From assembly GCF_000423185.1 (NCBI RefSeq), contig NZ_KE383986.1:172570-236569 (forward strand): DNA of 64,000 nt. The letters are read 5' to 3'. Under the pieces are notes generated by a model. That model did not search any database. It had not been told where the DNA came from and saw only the letters and a program-made list of their open reading frames with translations. The translations under genes and the position numbers were made by a program. The DNA is from Inquilinus limosus DSM 16000 (lineage in GTDB: Bacteria; Pseudomonadota; Alphaproteobacteria; DSM-16000; Inquilinaceae). Each line of letters opens with the position of its first letter. Within the stretch, counting starts at the first letter, position 1. This document shows positions 1-9,544 of the stretch, piece after piece.

Positions 1-519
1 CGCTCGATCCGGCTGTCGATCGCGATGGCCGAGCGGATCCGCGGCGACTACCTGCACCGCCGGGCCGAGGGCGAGGAGTCGGGGGCGCTGGAGCGCCGCC
101 GCCGGCGGCGGGAGCAGGCGGCCAAGGCGGTGGTCGAGGCGGTCGCGGCCGCCGAGGCCGCGGACCTCGCCGCGGCCGGCGAGACCGTCGATCCCAAGGA
201 GACCGAACGGCTGCGGGAGCAGGTGTGGGAGCGGCTGACCGAGGACGAGGTGCTGGACGTGCAGCTCGACACCCTGTCGGCTGCCGAATTCGTGCGCGAG
301 GTCTGCCGCTGGCTCGGCCGCCGGCTGGACCCGTCGCGGCTGCCGCAGGGCTGGGACGACATCGCCAAGGCCAATGACAATGCCTCCGGCAGTCCGCCCG
401 ACGCGGACACGGACGTCACTGCGGTGAATGCCGACACCGGAGACGGCTCGCCTGAACAGCCGGACGAGTTCGACGACGTCCGTCCGCCACCCGTGCCTGC
501 GAAGCTGGACAGCAGCTGA
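1..519 (+). CDS. Hypothetical protein, 3' part only
   Basis: The reading frame is open from the first base of the window, so the true start lies upstream; 172 codons are visible before the TGA. A Met at codon 9 is inside a run that reads as ordinary coding sequence (SIRLSIAMAERIRGDYL), so I do not treat it as the start. The visible part is strongly charged: an Arg/Glu/Ala-rich helix-forming segment (roughly residues 10-85, likely coiled coil), a short conserved-looking stretch ending in CRWLGRRLDPSRLPQGW, then an acidic, Pro/Asp-rich disordered tail. No family is recognised and no catalytic motif is visible. It is separated from the next gene by about 200 bp with its own promoter, so it probably belongs to an upstream unit. 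Confidence 0.6.
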   Translation, partial: RSIRLSIAMAERIRGDYLHRRAEGEESGALERRRRRREQAAKAVVEAVAAAEAADLAAAGETVDPKETERLREQVWERLTEDEVLDVQLDTLSAAEFVREVCRWLGRRLDPSRLPQGWDDIAKANDNASGSPPDADTDVTAVNADTGDGSPEQPDEFDDVRPPPVPAKLDSS

Positions 520-630
520 GCGCCGCTTCTGTGGCGCCCCCTCCCCTGGTCATGAGCCGGATTGTCCTGCCTTTCCCGCGTGGCGGAAGAGGTGATCTGC
601 CCTGCTCCCTTCGATCTTTTGTTCGACATA

Positions 631-670
631 TTGACGCCTGCAAACAGGCACGCTACGACTGACATGTCAG
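631..670 (+). promoter_or_regulatory. Probable promoter with two palindromes ahead of the aldolase-GntR-ABC unit
   Basis: TTGACG (631-636) and TACGAC (654-659) are separated by 17 bases, a plausible sigma70-type promoter. Two inverted repeats overlap it: GCCTG-CAAA-CAGGC at 636-649 between the hexamers and a perfect 12-bp palindrome CTGACATGTCAG at 659-670 at the start-site side. The arrangement fits repression by the FCD-GntR protein encoded at 1622-2287; that link is inference. Confidence 0.5.
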
Positions 671-725
671 ATCGACATCACTGGCCGCGTGCTGAGCTCG
701 CGCGGCCGAGGACAGGGAGTTGGAC

Positions 726-1625
726 GTGTCCCAGCCAGGCGAGCGTTTCGGCCTTTCCGCGGCCCTGACCGTCCCCTTCCGGCCGGACGGCCATGTCGAC
801 TTCCCGCGCCTCGTCGCCCATGCGCGCTGGTGCCTGGCCCATGGCTGCCGCACCGTTACCGCCTTCGGCACCACCGGCGAGGGCGCCGCCTTCTCCCTGC
901 CCGAGCGCGAGCAGGTGCTGGGCGCCTTCGCCGGCGCCGGCATCGAGGGTCGGCAGCTGGTCGGCGGCATCGCCGCCTCCTCGGCCGAGGAGGCCGTGGC
1001 GCAGGCGCGGCTGGCGCTCGATTTCGGGGCCGACGCGCTGCTGCTGCCGCCGCCCTTCTACTTCAAGGGGGTCGGCGACGACGGCCTGTTCGCCTGGTTC
1101 GCCCGGGTGTTCGAGCAGCTGGGCGCCGCCGCCCGCGACGTCATCCTCTACCACATCCCCAGCGTCACCCAGGTGCCGATCTCGGTCGACTTGGTCGGCC
1201 GGCTGCGCGCCGCCTTCCCGGAGGTGATCCGCGGAGTCAAGGATTCCTCCGGCGACTGGGACTACGCCCAGGCCCTGCTGGCGGCGCATCGCGACCTGGC
1301 CATCCTGATCGGCGACGAGCGCTGCCTCGCCGCCGCGGTCCGGCTCGGCGGCCAGGGCGCCATCTCCGGCATCGCCAACATCTACCCCGAGGCGATGCTG
1401 CCGATGGTGCGCGACGGGCGCGAGAACGACCTGATCCTCCGCCTGGTCGAGGCGCTGCTGGCCTATCCGGTGATCCCGGCGGTCAAGGCGCTGGTGGCGC
1501 ATCGCAGCGGCGACCCCACCTGGCTGGCCACCCGCGCGCCGCTGCAGCCGCTGTCGCCGGCCCAGGCGAAGGACCTGGCCGCCGTGGCCGAGAGCCTGTT
1601 CACGGCCAGGGCGGCGGCCGGATGA
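726..1625 (+). CDS. Dihydrodipicolinate synthase/N-acetylneuraminate lyase family protein
   Basis: A class I aldolase of the DapA/NanA superfamily, 299 aa, the usual length. The signature GTTGEG is at residues 48-53, the catalytic Tyr is in LYHIP (about 142) and the Schiff-base Lys is in RGVKDSSGD (about 172). I start it at GTG 726 because AGGGAG lies six bases upstream; TTG 720 is in frame but would overlap that ribosome site. The family cleaves or forms C-C bonds of 2-keto acids (dihydrodipicolinate, sialic acid, 2-keto-3-deoxy sugar acids, keto-deoxyglucarate). Because the gene heads a unit with a GntR regulator and a sugar-type ABC importer, a catabolic keto-acid aldolase or dehydratase is more likely than lysine synthesis. 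The stop overlaps the regulator start (ATGA). Confidence 0.85.
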   Translation: MSQPGERFGLSAALTVPFRPDGHVDFPRLVAHARWCLAHGCRTVTAFGTTGEGAAFSLPEREQVLGAFAGAGIEGRQLVGGIAASSAEEAVAQARLALDFGADALLLPPPFYFKGVGDDGLFAWFARVFEQLGAAARDVILYHIPSVTQVPISVDLVGRLRAAFPEVIRGVKDSSGDWDYAQALLAAHRDLAILIGDERCLAAAVRLGGQGAISGIANIYPEAMLPMVRDGRENDLILRLVEALLAYPVIPAVKALVAHRSGDPTWLATRAPLQPLSPAQAKDLAAVAESLFTARAAAG

Positions 1626-2287
1626 GCATCAGCGACGAGCGCGAGCCGCTGAAGCTGCGCGAACGGGCCTATGACAGCTTCACGCAGCATCTTCTGGCCA
1701 ACAACCTGCGCGCCGGGCAGTTCATCTCCCAGCGCGAGCTGGTGGCGCTGACCCAGATGCCGCTCGGCGCGATCCGCGAGCTGGTGCCGCGGCTGGAGGC
1801 CGAAGGGCTGATCAAGACCGTGCCGCAGCGGGGCATGCAGATCATGCACATCGATCTGACCATGATCCGCGATGCCTATCAGTTCCGGCTGTTCCTGGAG
1901 AAGGAGGCGACCGCCGCCTTCGCCCGCACGGTGACCGATGCGGGCCTCGCGGCGCTGCGGGCGCAGCACGAGGAGATCATCGCCCGGGTCGAGCGCGAGG
2001 GCGCGACGCAGCAAGTCATCGACGACGCCCAGGCCACCGATTGGGGTCTGCACGACACCATCATCGACGCGCTGGGCAACGAGATCATTTCCAAAACCTA
2101 TCGCGTCAACTCGATCAAGATCCGGCTGATCCGCCGCGAGCTGACCGGCATCGCCGGGCTCGTGGTGCCGGTGATGCGCGAGCATCTCGGCATCATCGAC
2201 GCGATCGCCACCCGCGACCCGGTCCGCGCCGCCGAGGCGATGACCGCGCACATCGCCAATGCCCGCAACCGTGCCCTCGGGCTATAG
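1622..2287 (+). CDS. GntR family transcriptional regulator, FCD subfamily
   Basis: A 221-aa regulator with an N-terminal winged helix-turn-helix (about residues 10-75, LRERAYDSFTQHLL then SQRELVALTQMPLGAIRELV) and a C-terminal all-helical FCD ligand domain (about 85-215, with the helix DAYQFRLFLEKEATAAFAR typical of the family and His residues that may bind metal). The ATG overlaps the aldolase stop by four bases, so the two are translationally coupled. Such proteins usually repress the adjacent catabolic operon and are released by a pathway metabolite. The palindromes at 636-649 and 659-670 are candidate operators. Confidence 0.88.
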   Translation: MSISDEREPLKLRERAYDSFTQHLLANNLRAGQFISQRELVALTQMPLGAIRELVPRLEAEGLIKTVPQRGMQIMHIDLTMIRDAYQFRLFLEKEATAAFARTVTDAGLAALRAQHEEIIARVEREGATQQVIDDAQATDWGLHDTIIDALGNEIISKTYRVNSIKIRLIRRELTGIAGLVVPVMREHLGIIDAIATRDPVRAAEAMTAHIANARNRALGL

Positions 2288-2335
2288 CGTCAACCAGCCG
2301 GCGCCGTCCGGCCCAACCAAGCAAGGGAGGACATC

Positions 2336-3667
2336 ATGGGACCCTTCTCGAGACTGAGCCGCCGATCGCTGCTGGCCGGCACCGCCGCGGCCGCGGCTTC
2401 CGCCGCCCTGCCCCGCATCCGCCCGGCCTGGGCCGCGCCGGACTGGAAGAAGTACGAGGGCACCCATATCGAGGTGAACCTGGTCAAGAGCCCGCGCAGC
2501 GAGACCATCGCCCGGAACCTGAAGGAGTTCACCGAGCTGACCGGCATCGAGGTCGGGCTGGAGCAGACGCCGGAGCAGCAGCAGCGGCAGAAGGCGGTGG
2601 TCGAGTTCAACAGCGGCGCGCCGAGCTTCGACGTCATCCATCTCAGCTACCATGTGCAGAAGCGGATGTTCGAGAAGGGCGGCTGGCTGGCCGATCTGCG
2701 GCCGTTCCTGGCCGACCCTTCCCTCGCAGACCCGGCCGTGAGCCTGAACGACTTCTCCAGCGCCGGCCTGGCCTTCGCCACCGGGCCGGACGGCGCGATC
2801 GGCAGCCTGCCGCTCAGCGTCGACTACTGGATCGTCTACTGGAACAAGGAGCTGTTCGACGCCAAGGGGCTGAAGTACCCGACGAGCTTCGAGGAGCTGG
2901 TCGCCGCCGCCGAGGCGCTGACCGATCCGGCCGCCGGCACCTACGGCTTCGTCGCCCGCGGCATGAAGAACGCCAATGTCCCGGTCTGGACCTCCTTCAT
3001 GCTCGGCAACGGCGTCGCCCCGGTCGGCGACGACCGCAGCCTGGCCACCACCTCCGAAGGAGCGGTCGAGGCGGCGAAGCTGTACCAGCGCCTGCTGACC
3101 AAGGCGGCCCCTCCCGGCGTCGCCGGCTTCAACTGGAACGAATGCCAGTCGGCCTTCCTGCAGGGCAAGATCGGCATGTGGCTGGACGGCGTCGGCTTCG
3201 CCAAGCCGCTGGAGGACCCGAAGCTGTCGCGCGTGGTCGGCAAGGTCGGCTACGGCGTCATGCCGAAGGGCCCGAAGGCCCAGGCCGCCGCCACCTTCGG
3301 CGACGGCATCGGCGTCGCCGCGGCCAGCGAGAACAAAGAGGCCGCCTTCCTGTTCTGCCAATGGGCGGTGTCGCGCACGGTGCAGGCCGACCTGCTGCAG
3401 AGCGGCTCGGGCGTGCCGTTCCGCAACTCGATCCTCGAGGATGCCGAGGTGCGCAAGGGCGTGACCCTGCCGGCCGAGTGGATCGACGCCGTCACCGGCT
3501 CGGCCAAGGTCAGCAAGCTCGGCCTGCCGGTGATCGTGCCGGTCACCGAGTTCCGCGACATCTTCGGCATCGCCCTGACCAACGTCCTCGGCGGAGCCGA
3601 CCCGGCGGCGGAGCTGGCCAAGGCGACCGAGCAGTTCAAGCCGATCCTGGACAAGAGCGAGGCCTGA
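2336..3667 (+). CDS. Extracellular solute-binding protein, family 1 (sugar-type), Tat-exported
   Basis: A 443-aa periplasmic binding protein of the CUT1 (carbohydrate) ABC class. The N-terminus has a twin-arginine signal (SRRSLLAG, Arg 9-10), an Ala-rich hydrophobic core and a likely cleavage site after AWA (residue 33). The mature part shows the usual family 1 pattern, such as DYWIVYWNKELFDAKGLKYP near 160-180 and FLQGKIGMWLDGVGF around 280. A good ribosome site (AGGGAGG) precedes ATG 2336. It lies 48 bp after the GntR gene and directly before two permease genes. Substrate is unknown; a sugar, polyol or sugar acid fits the neighbouring aldolase. Use of Tat rather than Sec suggests folding before export. 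Confidence 0.88.
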   Translation: MGPFSRLSRRSLLAGTAAAAASAALPRIRPAWAAPDWKKYEGTHIEVNLVKSPRSETIARNLKEFTELTGIEVGLEQTPEQQQRQKAVVEFNSGAPSFDVIHLSYHVQKRMFEKGGWLADLRPFLADPSLADPAVSLNDFSSAGLAFATGPDGAIGSLPLSVDYWIVYWNKELFDAKGLKYPTSFEELVAAAEALTDPAAGTYGFVARGMKNANVPVWTSFMLGNGVAPVGDDRSLATTSEGAVEAAKLYQRLLTKAAPPGVAGFNWNECQSAFLQGKIGMWLDGVGFAKPLEDPKLSRVVGKVGYGVMPKGPKAQAAATFGDGIGVAAASENKEAAFLFCQWAVSRTVQADLLQSGSGVPFRNSILEDAEVRKGVTLPAEWIDAVTGSAKVSKLGLPVIVPVTEFRDIFGIALTNVLGGADPAAELAKATEQFKPILDKSEA

Positions 3668-3671
3668 TCAG

Positions 3672-4604
3672 ATGACGGCCGCGGACGCCGGGGTGGGACG
3701 GAGACAACGGGTGCGGGCGCGGCGGCCGAATACCGTCGCGCCGACCCTGCGCACCTACCTGCCCTTCATCCTGCCGGCGGTGCTGGTGGTCGGGGCGGTG
3801 ATCGTCTTCCCCTGGGCCTTCACCGGCTGGGTCAGCCTGCATGACTGGCAGGCCACCGGCGCCGGCGGCTTCATCGGCCTCGACAACTACGCGCGGCTGT
3901 TCGCCGACGCCCGCTTCGGCGAGGCGGTGTGGCACACCCTGGTCTACACCGTCCTCTCCGTGCTGCTGCCGCTGGTCCTAGGACTGGCGGCGGCGCTGGT
4001 GTTCAACGAGCGCTTCCCGCTGCGCGGCCTGGCCCGCGGCATCGTGATCATGCCGATGATGGCGACCCCGGTCGCCATCGCCCTGGTCTGGACCATGATG
4101 TTCCACCCGCAGCTCGGCGTGCTGAACTACCTGCTCAGCCTCGTCGGGCTGCCCCCCTCGCTCTGGGTGTTCGACCAGGCGACGGTGATCCCGTCGCTGG
4201 TGCTGGTCGAGACCTGGCAGTGGACGCCGCTGGTCATGCTGATCGTGCTGGGCGGCCTGTCCGCCCTGCCGGCCGAGCCGTATGAGAGCGCCCAGATCGA
4301 CGGCGCCACCTGGCTGCAGCAGTTCCGCTACCTGACCCTGCCGATGATCTCGCCCTTCCTGATGGTGGCGGTGATCATCCGCTCGATCGACGCGCTGAAG
4401 AGCTTCGACATCATCTACGCCATCACCCAGGGCGGCCCGGGCACGGCGTCGGAGACGATCAACATCTATCTCTACACCCAGGCCTTCAGCTTCTACGACA
4501 TCGGCTACGGCTCTGCGATCGCCGTGGTCTTCTTCGTCATCGTCGTCGCCATGTCCCTGGCGCTGCTGTGGCTGCGCCAGCGCGCCAAGCTCGCGGCCAC
4601 GTGA
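3672..4604 (+). CDS. ABC transporter permease, MalF/UgpA type
   Basis: A 310-aa inner-membrane permease with about six transmembrane helices after a basic N-terminus. The binding-protein-dependent transport domain carries the EAA loop that contacts the ATPase, seen as EPYESAQIDGATWLQQFRYL at about 198-217. The long N-terminal segment and the DNYARLFAD element before the first core helices are typical of MalF/UgpA partners. It follows the binding protein by four bases and precedes the second permease by 14, so the three are one unit. Confidence 0.9.
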   Translation: MTAADAGVGRRQRVRARRPNTVAPTLRTYLPFILPAVLVVGAVIVFPWAFTGWVSLHDWQATGAGGFIGLDNYARLFADARFGEAVWHTLVYTVLSVLLPLVLGLAAALVFNERFPLRGLARGIVIMPMMATPVAIALVWTMMFHPQLGVLNYLLSLVGLPPSLWVFDQATVIPSLVLVETWQWTPLVMLIVLGGLSALPAEPYESAQIDGATWLQQFRYLTLPMISPFLMVAVIIRSIDALKSFDIIYAITQGGPGTASETINIYLYTQAFSFYDIGYGSAIAVVFFVIVVAMSLALLWLRQRAKLAAT

Positions 4605-4618
4605 GGAGGCCCCAGACC

Positions 4619-5449
<831 letters not shown>

Positions 5450-5588
5450 GCCGCCGCCCTTCCATCGGACCGCATCCCCAAACCGGCCAGCGATCCTACC
5501 CAAATGGATCATTGCAAATTAGATAAAATGCTGTAATTTGTAGGTATATAGTCAAAGCATACGAGCCGCATAGGATCGGGGGTCCGTC
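5450..5588. promoter_or_regulatory. AT-rich intergenic region, likely promoter for the 5589 gene
   Basis: After 60 bases of ordinary GC-rich sequence the region from about 5505 to 5560 becomes AT-rich, in sharp contrast to its surroundings, with TTGCAA at 5512 and several TATA-like hexamers. I expect a promoter here but cannot choose one -35/-10 pair. Confidence 0.3.
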
Positions 5589-6002
5589 ATGCCCTTCACG
5601 CAATTCGACAGCTCCGGCATTTCCCCGTCGAGGGCGCCTGAGTCCATCCAGGCACCGCCGATCGGCCGTCAGGACGAAATCCGGTCCCTGCGCGAGAACG
5701 CCGCCAGGATCCTCAGCATGTTGCGGAGGGTCCGCGAAACCTGGTCCGACGATGACGTGCCGCCGCCGCAGGAGCGGTGGGTGCTGGACCAGATCCTGTG
5801 GTGCCTGGTGGCCAGCCAGAATCCGCCGTCGGGGGACGAGTACGACCGGATCGCGGCCGCCGGACAGGTGCTCTCGCTGCTGGTCGAGATGCCGGGCGCC
5901 GCCTTCGAGCCCGATGAATGGGACGACGCCGACTACGACCTGGTGGATTTCGACGCCGATCTCGACGAGGCGGAATTCCTGGTGACCGGCAACGCCTGGT
6001 AA
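5589..6002 (+). CDS. Small acidic hypothetical protein
   Basis: A 137-aa protein with no recognised domain. The N-terminal 35 residues look disordered; residues 36-95 form amphipathic helices (RENAARILSMLRRVRETW, then VLDQILWCLVASQNPP); the C-terminus is very acidic (DEWDDADYDLVDFDADLDEA). No signal peptide or membrane segment is seen, so it is probably cytosolic. An AT-rich upstream region and a hairpin directly after the stop suggest it is transcribed alone. Function unknown. Confidence 0.6.
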   Translation: MPFTQFDSSGISPSRAPESIQAPPIGRQDEIRSLRENAARILSMLRRVRETWSDDDVPPPQERWVLDQILWCLVASQNPPSGDEYDRIAAAGQVLSLLVEMPGAAFEPDEWDDADYDLVDFDADLDEAEFLVTGNAW

Positions 6003-6004
6003 GA

Positions 6005-6027
6005 CCGTCAGCGCCGGCCGCTGACGG
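6005..6027 (+). terminator. Hairpin after the 5589 gene, possible terminator
   Basis: CCGTCAGC (6005-6012) and GCTGACGG (6020-6027) form a perfect 8-bp stem with a 7-base GC-rich loop, two bases after the stop codon. There is no following T run, so factor-independent termination is uncertain. Confidence 0.4.
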
Positions 6028-6111
6028 GCCTGTCCCTGTCGCATGCCGAAAAGCTTTGGCGCGCGTGAGGTCTTGTCCTAATCGGAGACCAGACTTTCGG
6101 CGCGACCCATC

Positions 6112-8097
6112 TTGTCCCTCTCCCTCGGCATCGACACCGGCGGCACCTTCACCGATGCGGTCCTGTTCGACCCGGACCGCGGTGTCGTCGCCACCGCCAA
6201 GCGGCTGACCACCAAGCACGACTTGGCGCTGGGCATCGGCGCCGCCATCGACGCGGTGCTGGACCAGCATCCGGCCGAGATCGGCTTCGTCGGCCTGTCC
6301 ACCACCCTCGCCACCAACGCGGTGGTCGAGGGCCAGGGCAACCCCGCCTGCCTGATCCTGATCGGCTATCCCGAGGCGGCGCTGGACCGCGCCGGGCTGC
6401 GCGCGGCGATCGGCGGCGACCCGGTGGTGGCCGTGGCCGGCGGCCATCGGCCAACCGGCGAGGAGCAGGCTCCGCTCGACATCGAGGCCGCCCGCGCCGC
6501 GATCCTGCGCCACGCCCCGTCCGTCACCGCCTTCGCCGTGGCCGGCTATTTCGCCGTGCGCAACCCGGCGCATGAGCAGGCGGTGCGCGACCTGGTGCGG
6601 GACCTGATCGGCAAGCCGGTGACCTGCGGCCATGAGCTGACCTCCGGCCTGGATGCCCCGCGGCGGGCGCTGACCGCCCTGCTCAATGCCCGGCTGATCC
6701 CGCTGACGGACGCGCTGATCCGGGCGGTGCGCGGCCGGCTGGACGCCCGCGGCATCGCGGCGCCGCTGATGGTGGTGAAGGGCGACGGGTCGCTGATCGC
6801 CGACCGCTTCGCCCTGGCCCGGCCGGTCGAGACCGTGCTGTCCGGCCCCGCCGCCAGCGTCGTCGGCGCCCGCTGGCTGACCGGCCGCGAGGACTGCTTC
6901 GTCTCGGACATCGGCGGCACCACCACCGACATCGCCGTGCTGAAGGACGGCCGCCCGCTGCTCAACCGCGAGGGCGCCCAGGTCGGTGGCTGGCGCACCA
7001 TGGTCGAGGCGGTGGAGATCCGCACCTTCGGCCTCGGCGGCGACAGCGAGGTGCGGATCGAGCCGGGACTCGGCCTCGCCGTCGGGCCGCGCCGGTCGGT
7101 GCCGCTGAGCCTCTTGGCGCATCAGCATCCGGAGATGCTGGCGGCGCTGCGGCGCCAGGCCGAGCGCGCCGAAGGCACCAGCCTGGACGGCCGCTTCGCC
7201 CTGCGCCTGCGCGCGCTCGATACCGAAGCCGACACCCTGTCGCCGCAGGAGAGGCGGATCTGGGACGCGCTGGCCGACGGACCGCAGCCGCTGGAGGCGG
7301 TGCTGACCAGCCATCTGCTCGACCGGCCGCTGGAGCGGCTGGTGGCGCGCGGACTCGTTATCCTGTCCGGCTTCACCCCGACCGACGCCGCCCATGTGCT
7401 GGGGCTTCACGGCGGCTGGTCGCGCGAGGCGGCGCTGCTGGGCGCGCAGCTCTGGACCCGCCGCCCGGCCGAGCCGGGCTGGACCCCGCCCGCCGATGCC
7501 GAGGCTTTCGCCCGGTCGGTGCTGGAGCGGCTGACCGCCGACAGCGCGCTCGCGCTGGTCGAGGCGGCGCTGGCCCGCGACGGCGTCGCCGACCCGGCGC
7601 GGGAGGCGCGCAGCCTGCTGCCCCGCCGGGCGGTGGCGGGCGACGCCCCGGCCTCCCTGCTGCGCCCGGCCCTGACCCTCGGCCTGCCGCTGGTCGGCAT
7701 CGGCGCCTCGGCCGCGACCTACTACCCGGAGATCGCCCGGCGCCTCGGCACCGAGAGCGTGGTGCCGCAGCACGCCGGCGTCACCAACGCGATCGGCGCG
7801 GTGGCCAGCGGCGTGCTGCAGCGCGCCACCGTCACCATCACCGCGCCGGAGGAGGGCCGCTTCCGCGTCCACGCCCCGGGCGGCGTCCGCACCTTCGGCA
7901 GCCTGGAGGAAGCCGCCGCCCATGCCGAGGCCGAGGCGCGCAGCCGGGCCGAGGCTCTGGCGCGTGAGGCCGGCGGCCAGGAGGTGGCGGTCATCGTCAC
8001 CCGCGCCGACCGGGTGGTGACGATGGCCGGCGGCCTCGAGATGTTCGTCGAGAGCACCGTCACCGCCACCGCCGCCGGGCGGCCTCGGATGGGGTGA
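6112..8097 (+). CDS. Hydantoinase/oxoprolinase family protein (HyuA type)
   Basis: A 661-aa protein of the N-methylhydantoinase A family. It opens with the acetate kinase/Hsp70-fold phosphate motif GIDTGGTFTDAVLFD (about residues 6-20), followed by the hydant_A_N and hydantoinase_A regions; the second nucleotide-binding element is VSDIGGTTTDIAVLKDG near 264-280. The family performs ATP-dependent opening of cyclic amides (hydantoins, 5-oxoproline), usually with a HyuB partner. No hyuB gene is adjacent, and the protein is somewhat short. The frame has no ATG near the N-terminal motif, so TTG 6112 is the best start; the ribosome site is weak. Confidence 0.82.
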   Translation: MSLSLGIDTGGTFTDAVLFDPDRGVVATAKRLTTKHDLALGIGAAIDAVLDQHPAEIGFVGLSTTLATNAVVEGQGNPACLILIGYPEAALDRAGLRAAIGGDPVVAVAGGHRPTGEEQAPLDIEAARAAILRHAPSVTAFAVAGYFAVRNPAHEQAVRDLVRDLIGKPVTCGHELTSGLDAPRRALTALLNARLIPLTDALIRAVRGRLDARGIAAPLMVVKGDGSLIADRFALARPVETVLSGPAASVVGARWLTGREDCFVSDIGGTTTDIAVLKDGRPLLNREGAQVGGWRTMVEAVEIRTFGLGGDSEVRIEPGLGLAVGPRRSVPLSLLAHQHPEMLAALRRQAERAEGTSLDGRFALRLRALDTEADTLSPQERRIWDALADGPQPLEAVLTSHLLDRPLERLVARGLVILSGFTPTDAAHVLGLHGGWSREAALLGAQLWTRRPAEPGWTPPADAEAFARSVLERLTADSALALVEAALARDGVADPAREARSLLPRRAVAGDAPASLLRPALTLGLPLVGIGASAATYYPEIARRLGTESVVPQHAGVTNAIGAVASGVLQRATVTITAPEEGRFRVHAPGGVRTFGSLEEAAAHAEAEARSRAEALAREAGGQEVAVIVTRADRVVTMAGGLEMFVESTVTATAAGRPRMG

Positions 8098-8103
8098 GCC
8101 GGC

Positions 8104-9489
8104 CTACATCAGCCGGCTGGTCACCACAAAGTACAGCACGAAGATCACCCCCAGCCCCCACACCACCGTCGTGACGCCGGCGCGGCGGCCCAGCGCCAGG
8201 CACAGCAGGATGTAGGCGAAGGTGCCGATCGCCATGCCGTTGATCAGGTTGTTGCTGAGCACCGTGACCAGCAGCATCAGCACCACCGGCACGGCGTTGG
8301 CGAGGTCCGCGATGTCGATCCGCGCCAGCCCCTGCAGCATGAAGATGCCGACCACGACCAGCGCCGGCGCCGTGGCCTGGGGCGGGATGATGACGAAGAC
8401 CGGCCAGATGAACAGCGCCAGGACGAAGCCGACCGCGACCACCACCGAGGTCAGCCCGGTGCGGCCGCCGGCCTGGACGCCGGCGACGGATTCGATGAAA
8501 GCGGTGACCACCGAGGTGCCGAGGATCGGCCCGACAATGGTCGCGGTCGCGTCTGTCGAGAAGGCGGCGGTGGCGTTCGGGATCGACCCGTCCGGCTTGC
8601 GCAGATTGGCCGCGCCGGTCACGCCGATCAGCGTCGCCAGCGTGCTGAAGAACTCGCCGCACAGGAAGTAGAACAGCAGCGGCAGCGCCACCAGGAAATG
8701 CGAGATCAGATAGCTGAAGTCGAGCGCCAGGAAGGTGCTCTCCGGCCATTTCGGCAGGGCGAAGACCGCGGCCGGCAGCGTCGTCACCATGGTGCCGTCG
8801 TCCTTCAGCGGCACGAAGATGCCGATCACGGTGAGGACGGCGATCGACAGGATCAGCGCCCCCGGCACGCCGCGGGCGACAAGGACCGGCGTGACCAGGA
8901 TGCCGGCCAGGGTCAGCAGCACCGGCGGGCTGGCCAGCGACCCCATCGCCACATAGGTGTTCGGGTTGGCGACGATGAAGCCGGCGCCGCGCAGGCCGAT
9001 GAACACGATCAGCGTGCCGACCGCCGCCTGGATGCCGATCTTCAGCGCGTCCGGCACCTCCTTCGCCACCTTCTCGCGCAGCCGCGACAGGCTGAGGCCC
9101 AAGAAGATCACGCCGGTGACGGCCACCATGGCCAGCGCCCCCTGCCAGGGGATGCCCATCTGCTTCACCATGACGTAGGCGAAGACGATGTTGGACCCCA
9201 TGGCCGGCGCCACCGCCAGCGGCAGGTTGGCGGTCAGCCCCATCATCAGGCTGCCGAAGATCGCGGCCAGGGCGGTGGCGATCACCAGGTCGCCGCGGTC
9301 CATGCCGGCGGCGGACATGATCGCCGGGTTGACGGCGACGATATAGGCCATCGCCGCGAAGGTGGTGATGCCGGCGATCACCTCCTGCGGCACCGAGCTG
9401 CCGCGCTCGTGCAGCCTGAAGCGGCGGTCGAGCCAGCCCCCCGCGCCCCCCTCCTTAGACGACGCCCGCGACATGTTGGAAACGGTCAT
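8104..9489 (-). CDS. NCS2 family purine permease (AzgA-like)
   Basis: A 461-aa integral membrane transporter with about 12-14 hydrophobic helices. The family-defining segments are VNPAIMSAAGMDRGDLVIAT in the first quarter and ESVAGVQAGGRTGLTSVVVA at about 325-345, which match the AzgA/PbuG hypoxanthine-guanine-adenine branch of nucleobase:cation symporters. The gene is followed on its own strand by nothing nearby, but it lies just downstream of the adenine-deaminase-like gene (55 bp gap), and both probably form one purine salvage unit: import and deamination. Its 3' end faces the hydantoinase gene with only six bases between stops. Confidence 0.88.
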   Translation of the reverse strand: MTVSNMSRASSKEGGAGGWLDRRFRLHERGSSVPQEVIAGITTFAAMAYIVAVNPAIMSAAGMDRGDLVIATALAAIFGSLMMGLTANLPLAVAPAMGSNIVFAYVMVKQMGIPWQGALAMVAVTGVIFLGLSLSRLREKVAKEVPDALKIGIQAAVGTLIVFIGLRGAGFIVANPNTYVAMGSLASPPVLLTLAGILVTPVLVARGVPGALILSIAVLTVIGIFVPLKDDGTMVTTLPAAVFALPKWPESTFLALDFSYLISHFLVALPLLFYFLCGEFFSTLATLIGVTGAANLRKPDGSIPNATAAFSTDATATIVGPILGTSVVTAFIESVAGVQAGGRTGLTSVVVAVGFVLALFIWPVFVIIPPQATAPALVVVGIFMLQGLARIDIADLANAVPVVLMLLVTVLSNNLINGMAIGTFAYILLCLALGRRAGVTTVVWGLGVIFVLYFVVTSRLM

Positions 9490-9544
9490 GAGCCCCCCTC
9501 GCCCGGGTCTGCGCCGGGTCGGTTCGATCGGAACGGCGCTTCCC

